Source: Nodosilinea nodulosa PCC 7104
GTDB lineage: Bacteria; Cyanobacteriota; Cyanobacteriia; Phormidesmidales; Phormidesmidaceae
Length of the DNA: 64,000 nt
Direction: 5' to 3'
Assembly (NCBI RefSeq): GCF_000309385.1
Contig: NZ_JH976537.1
Span: 3,778,507 to 3,842,506, forward strand
Part shown: positions 50,744 to 60,348 of the stretch, in pieces
How the letters are laid out: the number at the start of each line of letters is the position of its first letter
How positions within the stretch are numbered: the stretch's first letter is position 1
Notes under the pieces: generated by a model
Told to the model about the DNA's origin: nothing
Database searches by the model: none
The model's input: only the letters and a program-made list of their open reading frames with translations
Made by a program: the position numbers and the translations under genes

Positions 50744-52828
50744 ATGACCCCCTTTGGGCTCGCAGTCTATACCCTAGGCAAACCGCTGGCCCTACCCCTG
50801 GGTCAGCTTCTTCAGGAGCCGCTGACCGATCCAGTGGCCATCTTTTTGACAATTTTGGCGATCATGCTGGTGGCTCCGCTGCTGGTGGAGCGTCTGCGGC
50901 TGCCGGGCATTATTGGCCTGATTTTGGCGGGGGTGCTGGTCGGGCCTCACGGCCTGGGCATTTTAGAGCGCGACAGCACCATTGTGCTGCTGGGTACCGT
51001 AGGCCTGCTATTTTTAATGTTTTTGGGCGGCCTCGAAACCAGCTTGGATGACCTCAAGCGCGACGCCGAGAAGCCAATTATCTTTGGCCTGGCTACCTTT
51101 ATCGTGCCCATGGTCCTGGGCACCGGGGTGATGATTGCGCTGGGCTACGAGTTTTGGGCCTCAGTGCTGGTGGCCTCCTGCCTGGCCTCCCACACCCTGG
51201 TGGCGCTGCCCGTACTGACTAAACTGGGCATCATGCGCCATCCGGCCTCCATTGCCACCCTGGGGGGCACGCTGATTACCAACGTGCTGGCGCTGCTGGT
51301 GCTGGCCGTGGTGGTTAAGACTGACCAGGGCGATCTCACCCTGAGTTTTTGGCTATTTCTAATTCCGGCGCTGACAATCTATACCTTTGCGGTGCTGTGG
51401 GGAGTCCCTAAGCTCGGGCGATGGTTCTTCAAGAAATTTGGCCATGACGAAGGGGCTGAGTTTACCTTTGTGCTGGCGGCCCTGTTTGTGGCTTCCTACC
51501 TGGCCAGTCTGATCGAAATTGAGCCCATTGTGGGGGCCTTTTTGGCCGGTGTGGCCATTACCCAGATCATTCCCCGTCTCAGCCCCTTGATGAACCGGGT
51601 GCAGTTTATCGGCAATACGCTGTTTGTGCCAATTTTCTTGATTTCGGTGGGGATGCTGGTCGACCCGCTGATTTTGCTGCGAGAACCCCAGGGGTTGTTG
51701 ATCGCAGCAGTTATTGTACTGGCAGAGCTGGCGAGTAAGTTTATTGCGGCCTGGGGATCGACCCGCTGGTTTAAGTGGAAATTTCCCAGCGCCATGGTGA
51801 TGTTTGGTCTGTCTATGGCTCAGGCGGCCTCTACCCTGGCAGCCATCACCATTGCCTTTGACATTGGCCTGGTAGATGAGTTGGTGGTGAATGCCATCAT
51901 TGCCATGATTTTGGTCAGCTGTGTGCTGTCTCCCTGGGTGGTGGCTCGCTGGGGCGGACAGATTCAAAGCCAGCTGTCCGACGCCGCTGAGGGGGAGTCC
52001 CAAGCGACGCTTGAAAAAGGCTCAACAACTCTAGGCAAGCGCATTTTAATCCCGGTGGCGAACCCCAGTACCGAAGACAATCTGCTGCAGTTGGCCATCA
52101 TTTTGACGAAGCGAGTGGGAGGTACGCTGCTGCCCCTGCATGTGCTGCCCGATCGCAACCAGCCGATCGCCAATGCCGACAAAACCCGGCAAAACCGCCT
52201 GCTCGACACCGCCGAAACCATTGCCCATGCCGCGGCCATTCCCGTAGAAACCATTGGTCGCATCGACGACTCCGTGGCCTGGGGCATTTTGCGCGCCCTG
52301 CAAGAGCGGGAGGCCGACCTGCTGATCTGCGGCTGGAAAGGGTTCTCGACCTATCAGGAGAATTTTTTCGGCAGCGTCATCGATACCATTGTGCGATCGG
52401 CCACTATTCCGGTGCTGATTAGCCGATTTCCCCAGCCGATCGAAAACACCGAACAGGTGGTGCTGGCCATTACCGGCCGGCCCGCCACCCTAGGCCGGGT
52501 CAAAAGCACCCTGGCCATTGCCCAAAGCCTGGCGGAGGAGCTAAAGGCGCCGCTACAGGTAGTCCAAATGCCCGTTAGCCCGGCTCGCGATCGCAAGCTG
52601 ACCGCCCTATTTGAAGAGAAAGCTATCGCACCGCAGCTGGCCCAGGGAAACACCATCAGGCGAGTGTCGGAGGCCATTCAGCCCAACACTTTGCTCATTC
52701 TGATCAGCAGTGCCCACAGCGTAGGTCAGCCAGCTTTGGGGCGCGAACCCGAAGCGATTACTCGCGCCAACTGGGAGACCAACATTATCGTTGTCAACTT
52801 TCCGGCCCAGCCCCTGAAAAGCTCCTGA
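50744..52828 (+). CDS. CPA2-type cation/proton antiporter with universal-stress-protein tail
   Basis: The 694-residue protein has about 12-13 membrane helices (20-410) of the Kef/NapA antiporter type (LPGIIGLILAGVLVGPHGLG; EIEPIVGAFLAGVAITQIIPRL). The cytoplasmic C-terminal half contains two universal-stress-like segments (RILIPVANPSTEDNLLQLAI and VLAITGRPATLGRVKSTLAIA), which in other transporters bind nucleotides. It exchanges Na+ or K+ for H+ across the membrane; ion specificity is not clear. Monocistronic. Confidence 0.9.
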   Translation: MTPFGLAVYTLGKPLALPLGQLLQEPLTDPVAIFLTILAIMLVAPLLVERLRLPGIIGLILAGVLVGPHGLGILERDSTIVLLGTVGLLFLMFLGGLETSLDDLKRDAEKPIIFGLATFIVPMVLGTGVMIALGYEFWASVLVASCLASHTLVALPVLTKLGIMRHPASIATLGGTLITNVLALLVLAVVVKTDQGDLTLSFWLFLIPALTIYTFAVLWGVPKLGRWFFKKFGHDEGAEFTFVLAALFVASYLASLIEIEPIVGAFLAGVAITQIIPRLSPLMNRVQFIGNTLFVPIFLISVGMLVDPLILLREPQGLLIAAVIVLAELASKFIAAWGSTRWFKWKFPSAMVMFGLSMAQAASTLAAITIAFDIGLVDELVVNAIIAMILVSCVLSPWVVARWGGQIQSQLSDAAEGESQATLEKGSTTLGKRILIPVANPSTEDNLLQLAIILTKRVGGTLLPLHVLPDRNQPIANADKTRQNRLLDTAETIAHAAAIPVETIGRIDDSVAWGILRALQEREADLLICGWKGFSTYQENFFGSVIDTIVRSATIPVLISRFPQPIENTEQVVLAITGRPATLGRVKSTLAIAQSLAEELKAPLQVVQMPVSPARDRKLTALFEEKAIAPQLAQGNTIRRVSEAIQPNTLLILISSAHSVGQPALGREPEAITRANWETNIIVVNFPAQPLKSS

Positions 52829-52881
52829 GCGACTTTCTTTCACCCCGAACTCTCTATCTACCGCCCTTGCCGCCCCCGCGT

Positions 52882-54498
52882 TCACCGGGGCTGGCTGCGC
52901 AGGTAGTTGAGAATGCCCTGGGCGATAGCCTGGCCCATCTGGGCCTGCCACTGGGGGTCACGCAGCTTGGGCGCATCGGTGGCGCCGGTAACAAAGCCAA
53001 TTTCGATCAGCGCGGCGGGCATAGAGGTGTGCCGCAGTACGAAAAAACGGGCCTGACGGATGCCGCGATCGTGCATAGCCATAGTGCTCAACACCTGTTG
53101 CTGGAGGGCTGCGGCCAGCACCTGGCCGGTCTCGGAGTAGTAGTAGGTCTCCAATCCGTTGACCTCCTGGCGCTGCATATCTACCGCATTGGCGTGAATA
53201 CTGACAAACACGGTCGATCGAGCCGCCTCAGCCTGCGCGGCGCGGGGCTGCAACTCCACTGTTTGGTCGCCCTGGCGGGTCATCTGCACCGCGACCCCCT
53301 GGGCCTGCAGGGCTGCCGCCGTGTAGTGGGCCACCGCCAATACCACCCCTTTCTCCTGTAAACCGCCGATGCCTACAGCCCCTGGATCGACGCCGCCATG
53401 GCCGGGGTCAAGCATCACCAAGACCTGCCCCAGGTTCGGTTGCCTGGGGGTAGATCCTGGCCCAGCGGCGGGTGAAGGGGCTGGAGTGGCAATTCCTGGG
53501 GGGGCAGCGGGACGGGTAATTGGCGGTGGGGCGGCTACCGCATTGATGACGGGCAGCGCCACGGTGGCAGGGGGAGCGGTAATCTGGCTGGGGGCCACCC
53601 CAATGGGCGTCAGCCAAATGCCACCGCTAGCTAGGGGAGTAATTTGCCAGTCGGGGCTATAGCCATCCAGGGTGAGGGTGACGCGGATGGCCGGCGGGTC
53701 GGTGGCAAACTGAGTCAGGTTCCAGCGGTGAACCCCGTAGCGCCCCTGGGGCAGCGTCTCGGCGGCAAGGCCGGGGGCAATGGCAGCATCCAGCAGATCG
53801 ATGACGATCTGCCGCGCCTGGTTGGCATCGCGGGTGCGGTAGACCTGGATCTGTGGCGCGGCCCCAGCGGTGGGAATAAAAAACCCCTCGGCAGTGGCCT
53901 GCACGCCGCCCAGCACCGTAGCTGTTGCCCTGACAGCGGCCAGACTGACCTGATTGCGCCTGATTAGCGGCGGCAGCGGCTCGGCCCCTACTGTAGTGAG
54001 GGGGCGCGATGTCGATGCTTTAGAAAAGTCTGGAATGGTTAGCGTGCTGTTGGGAAAGGATTTGTCGACGCCGGGGGCCTGGGTTGAACTGGGCAACTGC
54101 ACAACCCACTGCTGGTTGGTCAGCCCCCATACTTTGACCTGCTTGGGGTCAAGGTTGTAATCGGGGCTCAGATCTAACACCATGCGGGTGGTGCTTCCGT
54201 TGGCCTGAATAACCCGCACCGCCCGCACTGCCCCGCCGATAAACTGGTTGCCCAAGGCGTCGTCAGACAAAATTCCCGGCAGGTCAATGACCAGCTGGTG
54301 AGGGTTGGTCGATAGGCTGACCTGGGGTTCCACCCCACTCTCAGTGGTAAACACGAGGCGATTTTGGCCCGTATCAAACTGCCAGGCCTGTAGCCGTGCG
54401 CTGGCTTTGGCCGGTAGGCTGCCCAATAGGCAAACCCCAGCCACCCCAACTACACCGGTAAAAAACTGCCTTAGCCGCAATCGGGCTGATCTCCCCAC
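52882..54498 (-). CDS. amiC: AMIN-domain N-acetylmuramoyl-L-alanine amidase
   Basis: Exported peptidoglycan amidase (538 residues). Signal peptide (FFTGVVGVAGVCLLGSLPAKA), two AMIN domains (about 40-140 and 190-300) for targeting, a Pro/Ala-rich linker and an Amidase_3 domain: VMLDPGHGGVDPGAVG, then VFVSIHANAVD and LIEIGFVTG supply the zinc ligands and catalytic Glu. Cyanobacterial members make septal nanopores for cell-cell communication in filamentous species; that role here is inferred. Confidence 0.93.
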   Translation of the reverse strand: MGRSARLRLRQFFTGVVGVAGVCLLGSLPAKASARLQAWQFDTGQNRLVFTTESGVEPQVSLSTNPHQLVIDLPGILSDDALGNQFIGGAVRAVRVIQANGSTTRMVLDLSPDYNLDPKQVKVWGLTNQQWVVQLPSSTQAPGVDKSFPNSTLTIPDFSKASTSRPLTTVGAEPLPPLIRRNQVSLAAVRATATVLGGVQATAEGFFIPTAGAAPQIQVYRTRDANQARQIVIDLLDAAIAPGLAAETLPQGRYGVHRWNLTQFATDPPAIRVTLTLDGYSPDWQITPLASGGIWLTPIGVAPSQITAPPATVALPVINAVAAPPPITRPAAPPGIATPAPSPAAGPGSTPRQPNLGQVLVMLDPGHGGVDPGAVGIGGLQEKGVVLAVAHYTAAALQAQGVAVQMTRQGDQTVELQPRAAQAEAARSTVFVSIHANAVDMQRQEVNGLETYYYSETGQVLAAALQQQVLSTMAMHDRGIRQARFFVLRHTSMPAALIEIGFVTGATDAPKLRDPQWQAQMGQAIAQGILNYLRSQPR

Positions 54499-54886
54499 GC
54501 ACCACAGAACTTAGCTCGACCCTTGAGCGATCGCGGGCCGTTTGCTGTGCCAGCTCTCCTCTCCTTGGGCAACTTATATTGGCCCCGGACCTTGGCCCGG
54601 AAGCCAAAAACGGCCCCTGGCACAGGACTTGAGCGACTGAATCGGCTTAGATATTAGCTCACTTTTGATAAAGTAAAGCCCCAATTGTTTAGCTGCGGTA
54701 AAACTTTGGCCACGCCAGAGGAACGTTCCCCACAACCGCCCCTGGCGTTCTGTACTATGGCCCGAGAATGGCGGGACAGGGCCGGATGGGATTCCCCTTC
54801 AGTGGTGTTGAGTAGTTGGTGTTGAGAAGTTGGTGTTGAGACGGACTGTCGCATCGATCTGGTTTGCCAAAAAGAGGGTTTGAGAG
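54499..54886. other. Divergent promoter region of amiC and the GH9 gene
   Basis: These 388 bases contain the triple 14-bp repeat described separately. No other gene is visible. Confidence 0.5.
54803..54844 (+). repeat. Three direct 14-bp repeats upstream of the GH9 gene
   Basis: TGGTGTTGAG starts at 54803, 54817 and 54831, each followed by a four-base spacer (TAGT, AAGT, ACGG). It ends 42 bp before the GH9 start. Confidence 0.9.
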
Positions 54887-57298
54887 ATGTTGATTAAGCT
54901 GAGCCGTTGGCCTCGTAGGACAGCCCTCTGGCTAGGGATGCTAGCCTTTGCGGTAGCCTGTACTGCGGGCACTTTGGGGCGTATGCCTACCGCGCAGTCT
55001 GACCAGCCCAACGCCACCGTGACCGTTGTTAGCCCCGAGATTCTAGTGGTTTATATTCGCCAGGGTGAGGTCACCCAGGCCCGCCAGCAGCCTTACCGTT
55101 CTGACCCCGAAGACCGCCTGGAACGTTCGGGTAACGACACCTGGCTGCTGCGCCGGGGAAAAGCCTTGGGCACGCTGGTTGGTTCTGACCAGGATATTCT
55201 CTACGGGTTCGATCGCTATAGCGAAACTCCCTTTGATGCCGATCTTGCCAGTCAGCCCCGCAGCTATCGCATTCAGTCCGATCGCGATTCCAGCTATCGG
55301 CAGCCGGTTGCTCCACTGGAGGTGCACCGCAAGAGCAAGCCTGTGGATGTGGCCAATACAGACCGGGGGGAGCGCCGTTGGGCAATGGAGCATCGCTTTT
55401 ACCTGCGGTTGCCCGCCCCCCTAACCCCAGGTGAAACCTACCGAGTCCAGCTGCCAGGGCGGGAGGGGTCGGAGCAGAGCCTGACCTACCAGCCCGATCG
55501 CCAGCCCAGCGAAGCCGTACATGTTACGGCGGTGGGCTTTCGCCCCGACGACCCAGTAAAAGTGGGGTTTTTGTCCACCTGGATGGGCACTGGTGGCGGG
55601 CTGATCTATCCAGAGGGGCTGTCGTTTCGGGTGATCGATGAGGCCACCAGTAAGGTTGTCTTTGCCGGACAGGCGAACCGCCGCCACCGCAGCGGCGCCA
55701 TTGAAGATAAACGCGATCGCACCTACACCCTGACAGACGTAGATCAGCTCGACTTTAGCGCGCTTAACCAGCCCGGCCGCTATCGCCTCTGCGTAGACAC
55801 CGTCGGCTGTTCCAACTCCTTTGTGGTGGCTGACGATGCCTGGCAGCAGGCCTTTTATCTCGCGGCTCGGGGATTTTTCCACCAGCGCAGCGGCATTGCC
55901 ATGGGGCCACCCTACAGCGATGAGGTGCGTCCTCGCCCCTTTCATCCCGACGACGGCGTTACGGTTTACCAGTCGACGACGGGGCTGATGGATACCGGCA
56001 ACGGCCTCAATGCCCAGGGCACCGACACCGGCAACTTCGCCAATCTGGTGAAGGGTAAAACCGACGAGGTAGTGGCCAACGCCTGGGGGGGCTATTTCGA
56101 CGCGGGGGACTGGGACCGCCGGATTCAGCATCTAGATGTGGCCCGCTGGCTGCTGGAACTGCTGGAGCTGTTTCCTCAGCCCATGGCGAGTTTGGCCTTA
56201 AATATTCCAGAGTCTGCCAACGATCTGCCCGATTTGCTCGACGAAGCCCTCTGGGGAGTCAATTTTTTCCGTCGCCTGCAAACCCCCGAGGGGGGCATTC
56301 GCGGCGGTATTGAGTCGGCGGAGCATCCCCGCTGGGGTGAGACTAGCTGGCAAGAGTCGCTGCCAATTATGGCCTACGCCCCAGACCCCTGGAGCAGCTA
56401 CGTCTATGCCGGAGTCGCCGCCCGCACCGCCCGATTGGTAGGCACCTACGCCCCTGATCAGGCCCAGGGCTATCGCGACAGCGCCCTGAAGGCTATGGCC
56501 TGGGCCGAAAACCTCCACCAAAAAGGCATTAAGGCCGAGGAGTGGGCCAGCAATCGAATCGAGGCCGATCGCGCTTTGGCCTGCCTGGAACTCTACCGAC
56601 TCACGGGCGATCGCCCCTGGCACGAGCGCTTTGTGGCAGCGCGCTTGGCCATTCCCGCCGAGGCCAGAAATGACTGGCGCATTGCCGGTCCCCAGCGTGA
56701 AATCGCCTTTCTCTACAGCCGCTTGCCCGCCGACCAGGTGGATGCCAACCTACAGGCCGAACTCCGGGCAACGCTGATTGCCGAGGCCGATGGAGCGGTA
56801 CAAACGGGCCAGACCACGGCCTTTGGCTGGACCAAGACGGACCCCTACACCCCAGTCGGCTGGGGCGACGGGCTGGGTGCGCCCAAGGCGCGCACGCTGC
56901 TGCGGGCCCACGCCCTGACCGGCCGCGATCGCTACCTTGAGGCGGCCCTGCTGGCCTGCCAGTTTTCCGCTGGGGCTAACCCCGACAACATGACCTACAC
57001 CACAGGCCTGGGCGATCGCTACCCCCAGAACCCCTTGATCGTCGACCAGCGGATTACCGGGGAGGAGCGTCCCGGCATTACTCTGTACGGTCCCATCGAT
57101 CCTGGCTTCTACGAGTCCGAATGGATGTTCGAAGTGCTGGATTCAGTCACTGTACCCGCTGCTCGCCAGTGGCCAGCGGTCGAGACTTACTTCGATATCT
57201 ACATCGTGCCAGCCATTAATGAATACACCGTCACCCAAAGCATGGCCGATGCTGCCTACGCCTGGGGCTATCTGAGCGGGCGAAAGCCGCAGGGCTAG
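54887..57298 (+). CDS. Glycoside hydrolase family 9 (cellulase-like) lipoprotein
   Basis: 803 residues with an N-terminal signal peptide and Cys near residue 25 (FAVACTAG), so probably exported and possibly lipidated. An unknown N-terminal domain (about 40-200), an Ig-like CelD_N domain (HVTAVGFRPDDPVKVGF...GRYRLCVDTVGCSNSF) and an (alpha/alpha)6 GH9 domain follow. The nucleophile-water Asp motif is YFDAGDWDRR, and the acid Glu is in PAINEYTV. GH9 enzymes are beta-1,4-glucanases; the natural substrate could be its own cellulose-like sheath or environmental glucans. Divergent from amiC. Confidence 0.88.
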   Translation: MLIKLSRWPRRTALWLGMLAFAVACTAGTLGRMPTAQSDQPNATVTVVSPEILVVYIRQGEVTQARQQPYRSDPEDRLERSGNDTWLLRRGKALGTLVGSDQDILYGFDRYSETPFDADLASQPRSYRIQSDRDSSYRQPVAPLEVHRKSKPVDVANTDRGERRWAMEHRFYLRLPAPLTPGETYRVQLPGREGSEQSLTYQPDRQPSEAVHVTAVGFRPDDPVKVGFLSTWMGTGGGLIYPEGLSFRVIDEATSKVVFAGQANRRHRSGAIEDKRDRTYTLTDVDQLDFSALNQPGRYRLCVDTVGCSNSFVVADDAWQQAFYLAARGFFHQRSGIAMGPPYSDEVRPRPFHPDDGVTVYQSTTGLMDTGNGLNAQGTDTGNFANLVKGKTDEVVANAWGGYFDAGDWDRRIQHLDVARWLLELLELFPQPMASLALNIPESANDLPDLLDEALWGVNFFRRLQTPEGGIRGGIESAEHPRWGETSWQESLPIMAYAPDPWSSYVYAGVAARTARLVGTYAPDQAQGYRDSALKAMAWAENLHQKGIKAEEWASNRIEADRALACLELYRLTGDRPWHERFVAARLAIPAEARNDWRIAGPQREIAFLYSRLPADQVDANLQAELRATLIAEADGAVQTGQTTAFGWTKTDPYTPVGWGDGLGAPKARTLLRAHALTGRDRYLEAALLACQFSAGANPDNMTYTTGLGDRYPQNPLIVDQRITGEERPGITLYGPIDPGFYESEWMFEVLDSVTVPAARQWPAVETYFDIYIVPAINEYTVTQSMADAAYAWGYLSGRKPQG

Positions 57299-57327
57299 GC
57301 CTTTTGTTCAAAAGATTAAACCGCTAA

Positions 57328-57388
57328 AAATCGGGTGCTCGGGAGACAACTAGCTCCATATAGCTGTTGTCTCCCGAGCACCCGATTT
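57328..57388. repeat. Near-perfect 27-bp inverted repeat between GH9 and folE
   Basis: Arms 57328-57355 and 57362-57388 match perfectly over the outer 23 bp and the inner 4 bp with one bulged T; the loop is 6 nt. It lies between convergent genes. A T-tract is missing (only TTT), so it is not a canonical terminator though it may work as a bidirectional one. Confidence 0.9.
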
Positions 57389-57421
57389 GTCTAGTGGCCG
57401 ACAACCGCCTAGAAACCCTGC

Positions 57422-58150
57422 TTAGAAGAACGAGGGCTGGTGGCGAATCAGGCTAAGAAACTCCTCGCGGGTCTTAGAATCTTCCTGAAATACCCCCAGC
57501 ATGGCGCTGGTCACCGTCCAGGATCCAGGCTTTTGTACCCCGCGCATGACCATGCACATGTGGCTGGCTTCCACCACGACAGCCACTCCCTTGGGGTCAA
57601 GAATTTCCTGCACCGCTTCAGCAATCTGGCGATTGAGGCGCTCCTGCACCTGGAGGCGGCGGGAGTACATCTCGACAATCCGGGCCAGCTTGCTCAGCCC
57701 CACCACTCGCTGGTTGGGAATGTAGGCCACGTGGGCACGGCCCATGAAAGGCAGCATGTGGTGTTCACAGAGGCTAAACAGATTAATGTCGCGCACCAGC
57801 ACCATTTCGTTGTGGCCTTCGTCAAAAATGGCCCCGTTGACTAGCTCCTCCAGCGACTGCTGGTATCCGCTGGTCAAAAACCGCATGGCCTCGGCCACGC
57901 GCTTGGGGGTCTTGAGTAGGCCTTCCCGCTCAGGGTCTTCGCCGACCGATAGCAGCATGGTGCGCACCGCTTCGGCCATGTCCTCGTGGCTGGTTTCGGG
58001 GATGGGATACTGGTCGGCATCGCTGCGGTAGCTATGGGTGCGATCGGGCCGGATGTTGGGTTGGGCTATGGCCTTAGTCCCAGCGCTTCTGTTGGTAGCT
58101 TGGTCGTTAAGGCCGTTTGAGGATGCGATAGTCATAGATTTTCTAAACAC
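57422..58150 (-). CDS. folE: GTP cyclohydrolase I
   Basis: Converts GTP to dihydroneopterin triphosphate, the first step of folate and pterin synthesis. 242 residues; zinc ligands in [10 protein letters not shown] and the later Cys in [34 protein letters not shown] is diagnostic. A 5-residue-later ATG (58135) is an alternative start. In cyanobacteria this gene often lies near accA and the aar/ado genes, as here. Confidence 0.97.
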   Translation of the reverse strand: MFRKSMTIASSNGLNDQATNRSAGTKAIAQPNIRPDRTHSYRSDADQYPIPETSHEDMAEAVRTMLLSVGEDPEREGLLKTPKRVAEAMRFLTSGYQQSLEELVNGAIFDEGHNEMVLVRDINLFSLCEHHMLPFMGRAHVAYIPNQRVVGLSKLARIVEMYSRRLQVQERLNRQIAEAVQEILDPKGVAVVVEASHMCMVMRGVQKPGSWTVTSAMLGVFQEDSKTREEFLSLIRHQPSFF

Positions 58151-58216
58151 TCCAGAGGTTCAACAAAAATGGGGCCACTCGCTGAGTTGGCCAGGCCGCC
58201 ACAGGGAAAAAACTAG

Positions 58217-58954
58217 CTACAAAGCGCCGCCCGCTGGCATTAAGGTGAGATCTTCAATCACCGCCTCGGGCGGCAGCAAAATGGTTTGCAGGACGGCTTG
58301 CGCCACCATCTCCGGTGTCAGCATTGACGATCGGTCAAAGTCGGCATGCACTGTGTCGGTATCCCAAATGGGAGTGTTAACTGCTCCCGGCGATACTGTC
58401 ACCACGCGAATGCCATGAGGCCTTTCCTCGACCGCTAGCACCCGCGACAGCGCCACCAGGGCCGCTTTGCTGACGGTGTAAGCCCCCCAGTCGGGAAAGG
58501 CCGACTTAGCTGCGATAGAGCCGATATTGACTATGGTGCCCCCTCCCCCTGCCCGCAGGATGGGCAGAACCGCCTGGATACACTGAAATATGCTGGTGAG
58601 GTTTAAATCCATCACCCGCTGCCAGTCGGCCAGGGGCATGGTGGCTAAAGCGCCTGTATAGCCCATGCCGGCGTTGTTGACCACGACGCTGAGGGGACCA
58701 AAGTCGGCCAGCAAGTCGGCCAATCGACTCTGCAATCCCTCCATTTGGGCCAAGTCAACGGCGTAAGCCTTGGCTGCCACCCCGCAGGCTGTTAGTTCCT
58801 CCTGCACCGGCTGGAGTGAGTCCAGGGAGCGGCTGATCAGGGCAACGTCATACCCTGCCTTGGCCAGGGCCAGGGCGATCGCGCGACCTATACCACGACT
58901 TGCCCCGGTTACCAGGGCGCGGCGCGGCAGATCAGAAAACGTAGAAGTCAGCAA
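58217..58954 (-). CDS. Short-chain dehydrogenase/reductase
   Basis: 245 residues with nucleotide motif TGASRGIGRAIA, NNAGMGY, the catalytic Ser (NIGSIA) and YTVSK. NADP-dependent oxidoreductase, FabG-like, substrate unknown. It is part of the conserved folE-SDR-accA-aar-ado neighbourhood, but a metabolic link is only suggestive. 66 bp upstream of folE. Confidence 0.92.
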   Translation of the reverse strand: MLTSTFSDLPRRALVTGASRGIGRAIALALAKAGYDVALISRSLDSLQPVQEELTACGVAAKAYAVDLAQMEGLQSRLADLLADFGPLSVVVNNAGMGYTGALATMPLADWQRVMDLNLTSIFQCIQAVLPILRAGGGGTIVNIGSIAAKSAFPDWGAYTVSKAALVALSRVLAVEERPHGIRVVTVSPGAVNTPIWDTDTVHADFDRSSMLTPEMVAQAVLQTILLPPEAVIEDLTLMPAGGAL

Positions 58955-59221
58955 TAGGAAGTACCAATCGACAAAGCATTTGGGGTGGCTGGCATGCCGG
59001 GAGCACTGGGCAAGCAGGCAGAGCGCCCAGCCAGTGGCTCAGCCAGATACATCAACTATGTTAACAAATGTAAACGCTTTATTAACGAAGTTGTTTCTGG
59101 CAAGCCTTTAGGCCTGTCTACCCTAGCGCTGGCCTTAGGGGGTTAAATGAATGGGCGATTAACTCCTTCTGAGATAGGTTGCAGAGAATTGCAGCCACAG
59201 CACGGGTTGGCCAAAAGACGC

Positions 59222-60202
59222 CTAAGCTGCCTCTGCAAAGACACCAATCTGACGGTATTTTTGGTAGCGCAGCTGCTGCCGCGCTGTGGGGGAGAGCTGA
59301 GACAGATCGGCCAACTGCTGTACCAGCGCTTGTTTGAGGGTGTCCGCCGCCTCAATGGGGTGAGCGTGGGCTCCGCCTACGGGTTCAGGCAGCAGCACGT
59401 CTAGAATGCCCAACTGTTTTAGATCCCAAGAGGTGATTTTGAGGGCTTCAGCGGCTTCTCCCGCACGGGCGGCATCTTTCCACAGGATGGCCGCGCAGGC
59501 CTCGGGGCTGGCCACGGTGTACACCGAATGCTCAAACATCATCAGGCGATCGCCCACGCCGATGCCCAAGGCCCCGCCAGAGCCGCCCTCCCCAATGATG
59601 GTGCAGACAATGGGTACCGAAAGCCCAAACATTTCTCGCAGGTTAAAGGCGATCGCCTCGCCCTGGCCCATTTCTTCCGCTTCATAGCCAGGATAGGCCC
59701 CGGGGGTATCGATAAAGGTAATAATCGGCATTGAAAAGCGATCGGCGTGGCGCATCAGCCGCATCGCCTTGCGATAGCCGCCGGGAGAGGCCATGCCAAA
59801 ATTGCGGGCCACGTTGTCTTTGGTGTCGCGGCCCTTCTGGTGGCCCAAAATCACCACGGGCTGTCCGTCTAACCGGGCTACACCGCCGACGAGGGCGGGA
59901 TCGTCTTTGCCGGAGCCGCGATCGCCATGGAGCTCAATCCACTCGTCGGTAATGGCCTGGATGTAGTCGAGAGTGCTGGGCCGACGGGGGTGACGGGCCA
60001 CCTGAAGGCGCTGAGCAGGCGTCAAATTCGAGAAAATTTCCTGGCGCAGATGGGTGGCACGGGCCTCCAGCTGGCGCAGCTGGGTCGATACATCTACGTC
60101 ATTCTCCTCCGCCAGATCCCGAATCTGATCAATGCGGGCCTCCAGCTCAACCAGGGGCTTTTCAAACGACAACAAAATTGACTTGCGCTCAGGTGGGGCC
60201 AT
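59222..60202 (-). CDS. accA: Acetyl-CoA carboxylase carboxyltransferase alpha subunit
   Basis: AccA with AccD transfers carboxyl from biotin to acetyl-CoA to make malonyl-CoA. From ATG 60202 ([17 protein letters not shown]) 326 residues, the family length; an upstream frame to 60313 encodes a hydrophobic leader lacking support. Motifs [30 protein letters not shown] and [16 protein letters not shown] are diagnostic. It follows aar by 147 bp on the same strand; co-transcription is plausible. Confidence 0.97.
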   Translation of the reverse strand: MAPPERKSILLSFEKPLVELEARIDQIRDLAEENDVDVSTQLRQLEARATHLRQEIFSNLTPAQRLQVARHPRRPSTLDYIQAITDEWIELHGDRGSGKDDPALVGGVARLDGQPVVILGHQKGRDTKDNVARNFGMASPGGYRKAMRLMRHADRFSMPIITFIDTPGAYPGYEAEEMGQGEAIAFNLREMFGLSVPIVCTIIGEGGSGGALGIGVGDRLMMFEHSVYTVASPEACAAILWKDAARAGEAAEALKITSWDLKQLGILDVLLPEPVGGAHAHPIEAADTLKQALVQQLADLSQLSPTARQQLRYQKYRQIGVFAEAA

Positions 60203-60348
60203 AGCCAAGGGGTAAACAAAACTCAGACAGACCAGCGTTGAGGCAAGAACCGATCGCGCATCCGAAAAGCCCTTACCTATACGCATCCTAGAATACCAAG
60301 ACAGCGTCCCCACTGCCCCAGGTAAAACCGCTATCGGACCTAAAAAAT

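Noticed and set aside
57328-57388. Insertion-sequence ends
   Set aside because: The arms are only 6 nt apart with no transposase and no clear target-site duplication.
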